Shown piece by piece: positions 55,491 to 64,000 of a stretch of 64,000 bases of DNA. A program made the position numbers and the translations under genes. Source of the DNA: Endomychus coccineus (Eukaryota > Arthropoda > Insecta > Coleoptera > Endomychidae); assembly GCA_958510875.1 (NCBI GenBank), contig OY294068.1:159872388-159936387 (forward strand), read 5' to 3'. Position 1 is the first letter of the stretch; every line of letters starts with the position of its first letter. The notes below the pieces were generated by a model that saw nothing but the letters and a program-made list of their open reading frames with translations, was not told where the DNA came from and did no database searches.

Positions 55491-56110
55491 CATAGACCTA
55501 TTATCCTAAGGAGACAGAATTGTTTACATTTAAACACGATCAGACATTGCCAAAATTTCGGTCCATCCAGATCGCTGTATATTACAAGTATGGCCGTATG
55601 GAATGTGCTGTTGCCGGATTAGTTGTTCTGTGTGCCGGATTGAGATTTGTAATTATTATAAAAAGTCCATAGTATTATTTATTGGTTATATTAGAAGCAA
55701 TACTGTTGAAATGTCGTTCTCTCTGAAAAATATTCCATAATTTATGGTAACCTGGAATATACAATCGAATTATAGAATATTTAAATTTTTAAATATAGAA
55801 CTATTCCATTCAATTGCATCATTTGTTCAGAAGGCGACAACGCCGCACACCTTTTATGAATGGGGACTTTGTTCTGTACTATGCAATTTGACAGTTTCCG
55901 TATTTCTCGTAGCTATTTCGAAGCGGTGTTGCCTTACAAGTGGTACCAAGTTTTCAATCATGGTTATAGCGTTGCCAATAAGGAATAAATATGACTCGAC
56001 CACAAAGATGTCCGTTTGTTTTCTTTGTCATACCTCATGTAATCATTGCGACAAGTCAAATGGAGTTTTATGAATGAGATGTTTCGTCTCCTTAGGATAA
56101 TAGGTCTATG
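55491..56110. mobile_element. Miniature DNA transposon, P-type ends
   Basis: Perfect 25-bp inverted ends beginning CATAGACCTATTATCCTAAG and ending in the mirrored CTATG are flanked by near-identical 8-bp sites, GTGGTTTC (55483-55490) and GTTGTTTC (56111-56118). CA ends and 8-bp duplications suggest the P superfamily. The 620-bp body has no open frame I can assign. Confidence 0.65.
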
Positions 56111-56118
56111 GTTGTTTC

Positions 56119-57250
56119 AACCATTCTTGTATTCCTCTCATTTTCAGGTTTTTGGTGACATTTTCACTAATTTGGTATGGTCTGAAGCATTAACCATATT
56201 ATACCTGTCTTGAAATTATTATTTCACTATCATCACAAAATTCAAATGCTTTCATTAAACAACCCTCTTTCCATCGACTTCAGTATTCTTAACGCAACGT
56301 TAGTCCAGCCACGAGCGGCCAATAGTCCCATTTTGGAATATCCAAGTTTTATCTAGAAATACGGACTAAAAAATATTTTCCTCCAAAACTTGTTCATATT
56401 TCCTCAAGAATCTAATTTTCTTCGTAGATATATTTGATAATTCCATGAGAATTGTATTATTATTATGATCATCAATAATAAAATGTGTATTTCAATTTTG
56501 CTGATGTACTGTCAAAATTATTGTCACAATCAACCTTACTTTAATGATAACACGAAGTACATAATCCTTGTTGCAAAGTTATATGTTGATCTATGATATC
56601 ACAAAGTAAAATGCAATAATAGTATATTATTCAACGAGCATATTATGGTGGCTATTATTCACGTGGATGAAGTTTACGGCATTAGCCGCAGGTGAGTGTC
56701 GTAAATCATCCAGGTGAATAATAGCCATAATATGCAAGTAGAATACTATACTTTGTCCACTACCCATAAATATTACTTTGATACTAATAGACTTTGCTGT
56801 TGAAACAAGTCGAACCAACAAATTGTTGACGTTTCAAATTAAAGTCGATCTGACTTGACGTTTCATAGCGCGCTCTATTTTTATCGTATTTGTCTAGAAA
56901 AATGTCTATCATGTTTGTCATATTGATGGTAGTGAATAATGATTTCATTATTCACTAGTGATTAATGGATATCATTATGCTTGAGGAAACACATGCATTA
57001 TGCATATTTTATACAATAGTCGTGGACAAAACAATTTATTGTCTACATTATCATCATCATTATCCCTTGACTTGACCTCAAGTGACTAAAATAATTAATA
57101 ATTTGGGTAATGCCAATTTTCGGGATCGTGTCTTAGTGATTATTTTAGTTTGCTCTAGGAAATGTTTCCATAGTTACATTGTATTGCAAATGAACACTAC
57201 ACTGCAGGAGATCTTTCGACTACCATCATCATCGGAGTAAACTAAATTAT
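56119..57250. other. No gene recognised; one hairpin element
   Basis: Apart from the hairpin at 56620-56750 I see no feature. Confidence 0.4.
56620..56750. repeat. Hairpin element of about 130 bp
   Basis: Arms sharing GCATATTATGG, CTATTATTCAC and TGGATGA face each other with a loop of about 12 nt and small internal bulges. The outer flanks (AGTATA) also mirror. Likely a miniature element; a hairpin RNA is possible. Confidence 0.6.
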
Positions 57251-57255
57251 AAATC

Positions 57256-57860
57256 AAAATGTGCCTGTTTAAATACTATTTGGGGATAATAATGCAAACA
57301 AGGGGCTACTCTCAGCTGGAGAAAAATAGGAATTTAATAAAGTTTCCGACTTCGACAAATCCGGGATTTACAAAATCGATTGTGGGTCATGTTCAAAATG
57401 CTATGTGGGTCAGACTAGAAGGAACATTTTACCTCGGTATGAAGAACATTTTGTTCATATAAAGAAAAATAATTATGAAAAATCAGCGTTAGCAGAATAT
57501 ATTTTGAATATAGGTCACACCATTTCTCAAGAAAGTTTATCACTTTAAAAAACACAGTACGGACAAATATCTAAGTAATTTAGAAGGGATGGACATGTAT
57601 AGGAAAAAAGCAATTTAATAAATTCCGATTTATCTCCAGCTGAGGGTAATAACCCCTTATTTGCGATATTATCTCCAAATAGTATTTAAACAGGCACATT
57701 TTTATTTATAAGTTAGTTTAGTCTGATGATGGCTGGTTGGTAGCCGAAAGGTCCTCAGTTCTTTAACAGTATTTTTACTGGATAAAGGTGATTATTTCTT
57801 ACTTATTAGGGTTATAGTATATCCGGATTGTGAACTTTTTATAGTTTATTATGAAGTCAT
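57256..57860 (+). mobile_element. Penelope-like fragment: GIY-YIG between inverted repeats
   Basis: The 66-bp segment at 57256-57321 is mirrored at 57634-57701. Between them, at about 57357-57548, the plus strand encodes a clean GIY-YIG core: SGIYKIDCGSCSKCYVGQTR then ILPRYEEHFVHIKK and SALAEYILNIGHTI, ending in TAA. Downstream are a degenerate hammerhead-like core (CTGATGA at 57723-57729) and terminal sequence shared with 4290-4363. This fits a 5'-truncated PLE with partial inverted terminal repeats. The RT is absent. Confidence 0.75.
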
Positions 57861-58479
57861 ACCAAATAATGGTTGGGCCTTCATAAAAGTTATAGTTCAA
57901 AGTTTTGTAACAAAGGAAGTCTTGCATAATGTTCGAGCAAATAATTATTAATAATTCTGCGGAAAACCGCGACTAATCGAAATTTCTTTAGATAACTTAT
58001 TATCAGTTCAAGACTAATATTGTTTTGATGTCCTCGTTACATTTCAAATATTTTGAACATTGAAACAGTTATATTCGATTAAACATTTCGAAATCATTTG
58101 CTTTGTTTATTTATTATTTTTTCATCTCGAAAAGAACAACCTTTGTTGAGGTTAAATAGTCAGTTTCAATATCACAAGAGCATAGAAAACGATCGATTAT
58201 AGTTCCAAGTCATGAGACGTGCTTCTGCGAAACACCACAACAGCGTCAGCTGGAATGGTGTTTTAATGATATACTTCGAGTGAGGAGGTTAGTATAATTG
58301 AATATTTTCGTTTGCTTGAGTGGTATTCGTTAAGATTATATAATGGATAGAACGATAATAATAAATTATTATATTCATCATTTATTTTGTGTATTAATAT
58401 TGAACCTACAATTATTGTGAATAATATTTGCAAGGCAGAGTTCTTTTTCTCTTTTATTCAACCATGTTAAGATGATGTT
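57861..58479. other. No feature recognised
   Basis: No supportable coding or repeat feature. Confidence 0.35.
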
Positions 58480-59350
58480 CTTTGCTTAGCTTTAGGTATG
58501 GTTTGAGAGACTCGCTTGAAGAATGACTAGTAAGTCGAATAACTTCTTGTAAGTTGGTTCCAGATTTTGTTAAATAGCTTACAGTGGAGGAACGATTTGA
58601 ATGATTGGTTATTTTTACATACTTGATATCAATCCCAATACTTTGCGAGCCTAGACGTGTCCACCACTAACTGAGTTGATTAATACCCATTGTACAATTC
58701 TTGTACCAAATACCTGTCTTCCAATCCGGATTTGGAGTTAAAAACAATCGATTCCTTTTGATATTTGGTGTTCTTTTGCTTAATATCTTCTGCAGTAGGC
58801 GCACTGGACACTTGTCTTGACATTCTTTGTTTGATGTTAACCATTTAGATGCAGTGGTTTATTTTTCTCCGCCCTGTGTAGTATTGGAGAATATAGTGTT
58901 TTATTCAATAAGGCCTGGAAATTCACCATACATGTCGACTCGTTCTTAAAAATTCTACTAAGCAGAAGGTTGCTTCGTTGCCAAGCCAGGCGAGCTCGAC
59001 GGGAGAAATCTAGTAGAACTTTTTTTGTAAGCCGTCCGGTGAATTTTCGTCATAGTTTTCAATAATCTTCCTGTTCTCTTCAGTTGTCAGAGCTGCAGAA
59101 CTGGATTTTCTTTTCTCAGAAAGCGCCTGGAGCACTCTTTTGGCCGCACGTGTCTTCCTGGCATCCTCAAAGATTATGTCTTTCGATGGGTCTATTCTCC
59201 GATTAAAATCTTCAAAGTAGTTTTTCAAGCTCTGCGGAAATATTCCAAATCGTCTTCACAACTCCTTCCTTATAATCGTTGCCATTAGCTCGCTTCATGT
59301 TTGAAACCCAATCTTTGAGAATATTTGTTCGTTCAAAGTCTGCTTAAGTA
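58480..59350 (-). pseudogene. Crypton-like tyrosine recombinase remnant
   Basis: The minus-strand frame 59228-59010 reads LKNYFEDFNRRIDPSKDIIF, then RAAKRVLQALSEKRKSSSAA and ENYDENSPDGLQKKF, like the core-binding region of Crypton-type recombinases. Further down, in other frames, come TPNPDWKTGIWYKNCTMG (near 58740) and ITNHSNRSSTVSYLTKSGTN with LTSHSSSESLKPYL (near 58610-58510). The last two carry the catalytic Arg of the NHSxR box and the region around the second His. Stops and shifts separate the parts. Crypton-derived domains also occur in host genes, so a decayed host paralogue is an alternative. Confidence 0.5.
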
Positions 59351-59999
59351 GTTCATATTTTCGCTTTTCACAAAATGTCAAAAACTGCTTCCTTCCTTTT
59401 CATCGTGTTTCAAGGCGTTAAAAATTCAATTGATTCACTTATTTCTAAATCTGAAGCTTTTCCGAAGCTATTCATTGCGATTTCAATCAACGTTTGTTAA
59501 CAAATACAAATTGTTATTATGACAATTATTAAATAACGGCTCTAGATTTAAAATATTATTCATTATTTTTGCTTTGTTGGACCAACCGAAATACCGAAGT
59601 GGTTAAACCACGTCGTCAATGGTATATTCGTTATCTATACATGGTAATTACGTAAAATTTGTGATAGCTATTCGCCTAATTTATGATGAATTATATAATC
59701 TATGAAAAACTTATCTTGAACATAATGAAACTGGTTTTCTCCTTCGTGACGCGGATAATTATCTTTCATAAGTTACAAATCTAGTTTGAAGTCCATCTCA
59801 ACATAACAATTCAAAAGAAACAATTAATTTGTTCACCATGTTACCTTTCAATTATAAACAGATACATTCATTTAATACTTTATTAGTCATTCTTGGGAAA
59901 ACCCTAAAACAGGTCGATTTTTGTTTCCAACTGGAAATCTTTTCTAATAGAAAAGAGATTCGTTTCGATGCTGACCTAATCTTAAGTGTTTAATGGAGT
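59351..59999. other. No feature recognised
   Basis: May include a few codons of the recombinase N-terminus near its left edge; otherwise nothing supported. Confidence 0.35.
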
Positions 60000-60160
60000 A
60001 CCTTTTTTATACTTTGGCCACCTGAGAGGAAAACCTCCTACAATGTTCGAAGAACATCGTGAGAGCCAGCGGTGGAATTTTAGGAGAGGAGGCCTTCGAA
60101 TTTTTCTTGAAAATTTCGAGGTTATAGGCATACGGAAAGTCCTCGCTAGAGTAAGACCCT
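60000..60160 (-). mobile_element. LINE 3' tail fragment
   Basis: Shares AATGTTCGAAGAACATCGTG and the GAGGTTATAGGCATA block with 11056-11160, in the same orientation. This is only the terminal part of the LINE family seen at 11, 47 and 54 kb. Confidence 0.6.
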
Positions 60161-60727
60161 ATTTTGAATTCCTTCTCTTCATTAACTTTGGTAATCCCAT
60201 TATTATTATCTGTTAGGAATGTTTATATTCATATTGTTGCTCATTATTGTTAATTTACTTTACAATAAAGTCACATCGTTGACGAAACTTGTCACACAAT
60301 TTTTTTCTACAGGGTGTCTCAGGACTAATGGGAAAAAAATCGCCAGCTCATTGATTAAGTCAAAATAATATTAGCACTTTATACAAAATTTTGTGATACA
60401 GGCACTCGTTTCCATGTCCCTCCAAACTTGGAATAATTCTAAAATCGTTTTTGTTTTTAATTTTCGAACAGTCTATATCTGATCTATATAAGTATGTGTA
60501 TTATGTTTATTTTAGAATTGAAGTGGGGAATGGTATGCAGTGCATTATTAAATTGACAGATATCACCCAAAAGACTTTATTTCATCGAATTTATATAAAA
60601 GTATCTTCTCGTTAGCTAAAAGTCTGGGGAATTCATTTTTGCTCTTCACGTAAAGGGACTGTCATCCCTGCAGAAATGCAGAAATTTGGGATCCTTAGCC
60701 ATTAGGACTAGTCCGTCTCGGTGTTTC

Positions 60728-61779
60728 GGAATTCGGTCCCGCTACCTGTGGAAGGGACTACCTGCTCACAGGGACCTTGTCCAAATCCGAAAGGGTGATT
60801 TCGTAATTCGGTCCGCTGTCGAAGCAGGTAGATTTCATGTGGGTATTAAGGATTATTTTTAGCAATTGTTCTTCTGAAGTGCAGAGTGTAAGACGTGTTT
60901 ATTTGTGTCCGTTATTGTGATTTTGTTTGTTTGTTTGACATGGAAAATATTAATTTCACCTCTATGACGAGTGAAAAGGGTAAGCGTTTATTAATAATAG
61001 ATGGGTTTAAATTTTGTTTTCAAAAATCATTATCTCATAATGTCAAGCGATACATTTGCATTAACAAAACAAAATGTAAAAGCTACATCAAATTAAATGA
61101 ATCTGATATTATCGTAGGTTCTGTAATTAATCATACACATGAAGTAGACTTACCAAATCAGTTAGAGAGACAAAAAATGAATAATAACTTGAAAAGAAAG
61201 GCGATAGACAACATTTCAAGTCGACCATCTAAGCTAATTCATACAGAATTACAGAAAGGGGACATTCCAGTAACAAGTAGGGACTTACTGTTAGTAAGAA
61301 AAAACATTAGCTACAATAGGTTGAAAACTTTTCCAAAAGTGACAAAAACATTTGATGGTATTTACAATACACTTAATAGCAAAATGGTATAATTGACCGT
61401 TATACGTTCATTCGACATGTTTCGAAAAAATTCGGCCCCATTTTGTGTTAAGATTTTTAAATATATATATGTACATAATATACGACGATACGCGTTTAGC
61501 GTACATTTGTAAATATGCCATTTAATTACTATTTCACGTACTGTTTTTATTTTTGACGATACGCATTTAGCGTAAATTTTTAAACATGCCAGTACAACAA
61601 CAATAAGTGTGTACTGTTGGTCCTAAGCCCAAAAAAAAGTGAAGGAAAATAAAAGTCAAATTAAACAAATAGTAGGTACATGGGACCCAATTCCGAAATC
61701 GCATTTTCGCTGGTGGGACCACACTTCGAATTTAATCCGTTACAGGTAGTCCCTTCCGCAGGTAGCGGGACCGAATTCC
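60728..61779 (+). mobile_element. Mutator-like element with a FLYWCH gene
   Basis: Inverted ends GGAATTCGGTCCCGCTACCT... match over about 37 bp with one difference. They enclose one open frame with a FLYWCH zinc finger, a domain that in insects often sits at the N-terminus of Mutator-like transposases. The transposase domain itself is absent. The flanks GGTGTTTC and GGTGCGTC agree at 6 of 8 bases, which could be a decayed target duplication. Confidence 0.55.
60940..61392 (+). CDS. FLYWCH zinc-finger protein, transposon-encoded
   Basis: A 150-residue intact frame from the ATG at 60940. Residues about 8-75 form a FLYWCH-type finger: SEKGKRLLIIDGFKF, then KRYICINKTKCKSYIKL with the two metal-binding Cys, and VINHTHE with the His pair. 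The rest is a basic linker (NNLKRKAIDNISSRPSKL) and DIPVTSRDLLLVRKN, a stretch that leads into the Mutator transposase in related proteins. The catalytic domain is missing, so it may act only as a DNA-binding protein, if expressed. An in-frame GTG lies upstream at 60895, but the ATG is the more likely start. No intron is evident. Confidence 0.6.
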   Translation: MENINFTSMTSEKGKRLLIIDGFKFCFQKSLSHNVKRYICINKTKCKSYIKLNESDIIVGSVINHTHEVDLPNQLERQKMNNNLKRKAIDNISSRPSKLIHTELQKGDIPVTSRDLLLVRKNISYNRLKTFPKVTKTFDGIYNTLNSKMV

Positions 61780-61982
61780 GGTGCGTCCGTCCGCCTATGG
61801 CTTAATGCTTAATGGCAAAACTATAGATTCTAAAATAAACATACAAAATGTATACAGATCACATGAACCGTTAAAAAATAAAAAATTAAACTATTTTCTA
61901 TTCCAACTTTGCGGGGCTCTAACTCGCAAAACAGTGTCTATATTATACTTTTGTCCCATTAGTTCCGGGACATCCTGTATAA

Positions 61983-62925
61983 TATATTAGGAATTTAAAA
62001 CAGTTATTTTACTTTGTAATTTGACATCAAGTAATGGCTATCAATTCAATTTCAATTCAAGAAGAACGATCTATATCCAGTATATCCTCATGTAATAACA
62101 ATAAATCAATACCGAATTCTACAGGTTTGAAGTAGACAGGTCAACCATCAGAATTAAAATTTGTAGTGATCCTAATATATTCAATGCATGTTCATTTTGT
62201 TATACATTAAAACTATCTGGACTCTAAGTAGCATCATGTTCTAAAAGAAGCTAAAAAAACAGAATAAACCAGTTGAGTGATGTTCTTATCGATGTATGAT
62301 GATCTATGAAACATTATTGAAGATAAAAGATAATATAAAGCAGTTTCAGTCATAATCCATTGCTGCTAGTGAAAAATCCAATATAAATAAAAACTAGATC
62401 TTTATTCTCAATAGAAATAGCTATTATTCCGAAGGGTACAGAGCATGCCGAGATAAGTCGTGTGTAAAAATAATAGATCAATTACGTCCAGTACATGTTA
62501 AGTAGATACCTAAAATTGCGTCCAAGGTTGATAAAAATAAAGAAACTTATTCATTTATTGAGCAGGAAAAATATGTGTATTAACTAAACTTAACCTAAAC
62601 AATCTTAAAATACCTCTAACACCACAATTAAGATAGATAGATACATTTAATGAAATTCATTCTGTTTATTTCGTTTGTTGTGTAATACTCGATGGTTATT
62701 ATAATGATTTATCACTTTTGACATTACGTATTTAGCCGTTAATGTACACTCCGTTGTTGTATAAATGAGTATGTTTGTAGAAACTTTCTAAAAGGAGCAG
62801 GTAAAACATTTGCGGAACGATTAAATAATCAGAATATGTCTGAAGATCTTCTAAATCCAGGTGGAATTGATAACCAAAACAATTCCTGACTTCATCAAGC
62901 ATTATAAAAGTATGTGCCAATGTAT
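61983..62925. other. No feature recognised
   Basis: AT-rich; no supportable feature. Confidence 0.4.
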
Positions 62926-62929
62926 CCTG

Positions 62930-63375
62930 GAGCGCTCCAGCTTCGTAAGTACAGACAGGCTAAGTAACTACTGGGAGAAAAACCCAGTGGAGACAGGCCT
63001 CGGGAAGCACAGGGCTTAGGTAGAAGGAACCTTGGCGCTCTAGTCGGCATCTTGACCGGATTTGGAGGTACCACCTATATGTTATGGGGAAGGTTGTCGA
63101 CTCCGAATGCAGAAAGTGTGAACAGGACAGGAAAACCCTGAACATACTGATGACTAGTTTGAAGGAGAGGGGGGGAGATACTATCCACCCGCAAGCAGTG
63201 GGTCGCATATCCCCAAGATCACTTCTGGGTCTTTGGCACCGGGGTGGCTGGAGAAGACTTGAGTCGTACTTTCGGGTAAAGCAGTGGGCTAGTAGGCCTG
63301 AGTTATGCATTCGGGTGCCCTTCGGAAACTCACTTTGTATAATATATTTACATACAGGTACTAGACCCGCCAGGT
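62930..63375 (+). mobile_element. LINE C-terminal remnant
   Basis: Plus-strand translation gives the segment that follows RNase H in R1/Jockey-type LINEs: HLYVMGKVVDSECRKCEQD with a CxxC pair, then ETLNHLMTS-like and LKERG segments, and a stretch with RVKQW. Frames are interrupted. The higher GC content of this stretch compared with its surroundings also fits an imported LINE. Confidence 0.6.
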
Positions 63376-63399
63376 AAAAAGTTTTGGAACGCAGCTTAC

Positions 63400-64000
63400 C
63401 TATGGATGAGACAATTAGTCACGTCTATTTAGGGAGTAGCCTGAAGGGCTGCGATTAGAACCGCAGGACAGAATCAGGCCCTATGGTTCGTGGAGTAGCA
63501 TTTCAGGATAGTCATCCCGTCAAGGGAGGTATGGAAAAATGGCCGCACCCCAAAGCACGGCACAATTTGGTATACGGATGGGTCTAAAACAAACACAAGA
63601 GTCGGAGCAGGCTTTTGCTGTCCTAGATATATTGGTGGATACTCTGTGCGAATGGGGGATCTCAACACAGTCTTCCAGAGATGCTTGTCATCTACAGATG
63701 TGCGAAGAAGCTACTCGGCTATGGTAAGATAAATGAGACCATCTGGATCTGTTCGGACAGTCAAGCTGCACTCGACGCACTGAAAAGATTATGTCCTCGA
63801 GATACCAAGGAGATCCTTAACAGGCTAGCCGATGGAAACAGGCTCACTCTGACCTGGATTCCGGGTCACTCAGGTTTGAAGGGAATGAGCGGCAAACTGG
63901 CCATAGACGGAGCCAGTTTGGACCGTTCTCAAGACCTCTTGTTGATATCCCCTACAACGAGGGTATACTGATGTTCGGAACCATCTGAGAGATCAACATG
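63400..64000 (+). mobile_element. LINE RNase H domain, runs off the window
   Basis: RNase H of a second LINE: LVYTDGSKTNTRVGAGFCCP at about 63570-63630, SVRMGDLNTVFQ, then ETIWICSDSQAALDALKRL (63738-63795) and LTLTWIPGHSGLKG (63843-63885), with the catalytic Asp of TDGS and SDSQAA in place. Two frame changes lie between these blocks. The element continues past the right edge. Confidence 0.8.

Larger units (their letters stand above)
60308..61982. mobile_element. Outer inverted-repeat element (tentative)
   Basis: ACAGGGTGTCTCAGGACTAA near 60310 is mirrored near 61955-61980 (ACAGGATGTCCCGGAACTAA). Only about 26 bp match, and the interior is largely the FLYWCH element, so this may be a host element that received that insertion. 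Confidence 0.4.

Overview
The window is AT-rich, intron-bearing animal DNA, almost certainly from an insect. It has an ABCG transporter exon with normal splice signals and a dense layer of transposons of the kinds insects carry: Penelope-like elements (PLEs), Jockey/R1/I-type LINEs, mariner, hAT, P/THAP, Mutator-like, Harbinger, Crypton-like and Copia. I cannot fix the insect order. No rRNA gene, convincing tRNA gene, CRISPR array or bacterial operon is present.

Host-gene content is small. The left edge (1022-1369) is the last coding exon of an ABCG half-transporter, followed by its 3' UTR. A three-exon model with a 27-nt microexon lies on the minus strand at 15726-16164. A signal-peptide exon of a small secreted protein starts at 31122, with a candidate second exon at 31460-31581.

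Region by region: 2.4-4.4 kb holds a LINE endonuclease fragment and a minus-strand PLE. 4.8-7.2 kb is a complete hAT insertion with an 8-bp target-site duplication (TSD) and an internally deleted, spliced transposase. 8.2-10.3 kb is a PLE interrupted by a 977-bp foldback element. 11-15 kb holds three LINE remnants. 17.5-20.8 kb holds a PLE RT and two Tc1/mariner-type remnants. 23.5-25.9 kb is a Copia element with 188-bp LTRs and a 5-bp TSD, in which most of pol is replaced by a Ser/Lys/Asp-rich coding segment. 26-28.6 kb holds a YqaJ-associated-type fragment and a LINE. 33.1-36.6 kb is a mariner split by a 3.2-kb foldback or Mutator-like element carrying a 14-copy, 162-bp tandem array and a 9-bp TSD. 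36.6-42.2 kb holds a LINE and two PLEs, one interrupted by a second foldback. 43.4-46.4 kb holds P-type and Harbinger-type remnants. 49.7-52.4 kb holds two opposite copies of a 0.4-kb P-type miniature element carrying half a THAP finger. 53.9-64 kb holds PLE, LINE, P-type, Crypton-like and FLYWCH/Mutator remnants and ends inside a LINE RNase H domain.

The most notable signals are type I hammerhead ribozyme folds in PLE terminal sequence at 10208, 39578 and (minus) 6345-6308, all with the same extra base after the CTGATGA core; the foldback element with its own satellite; the Copia element with a captured segment; and the paired THAP-bearing miniature elements. These are transposon biology rather than a cooperating gene system. 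All domain calls are from reading translations by eye; no database search was run.
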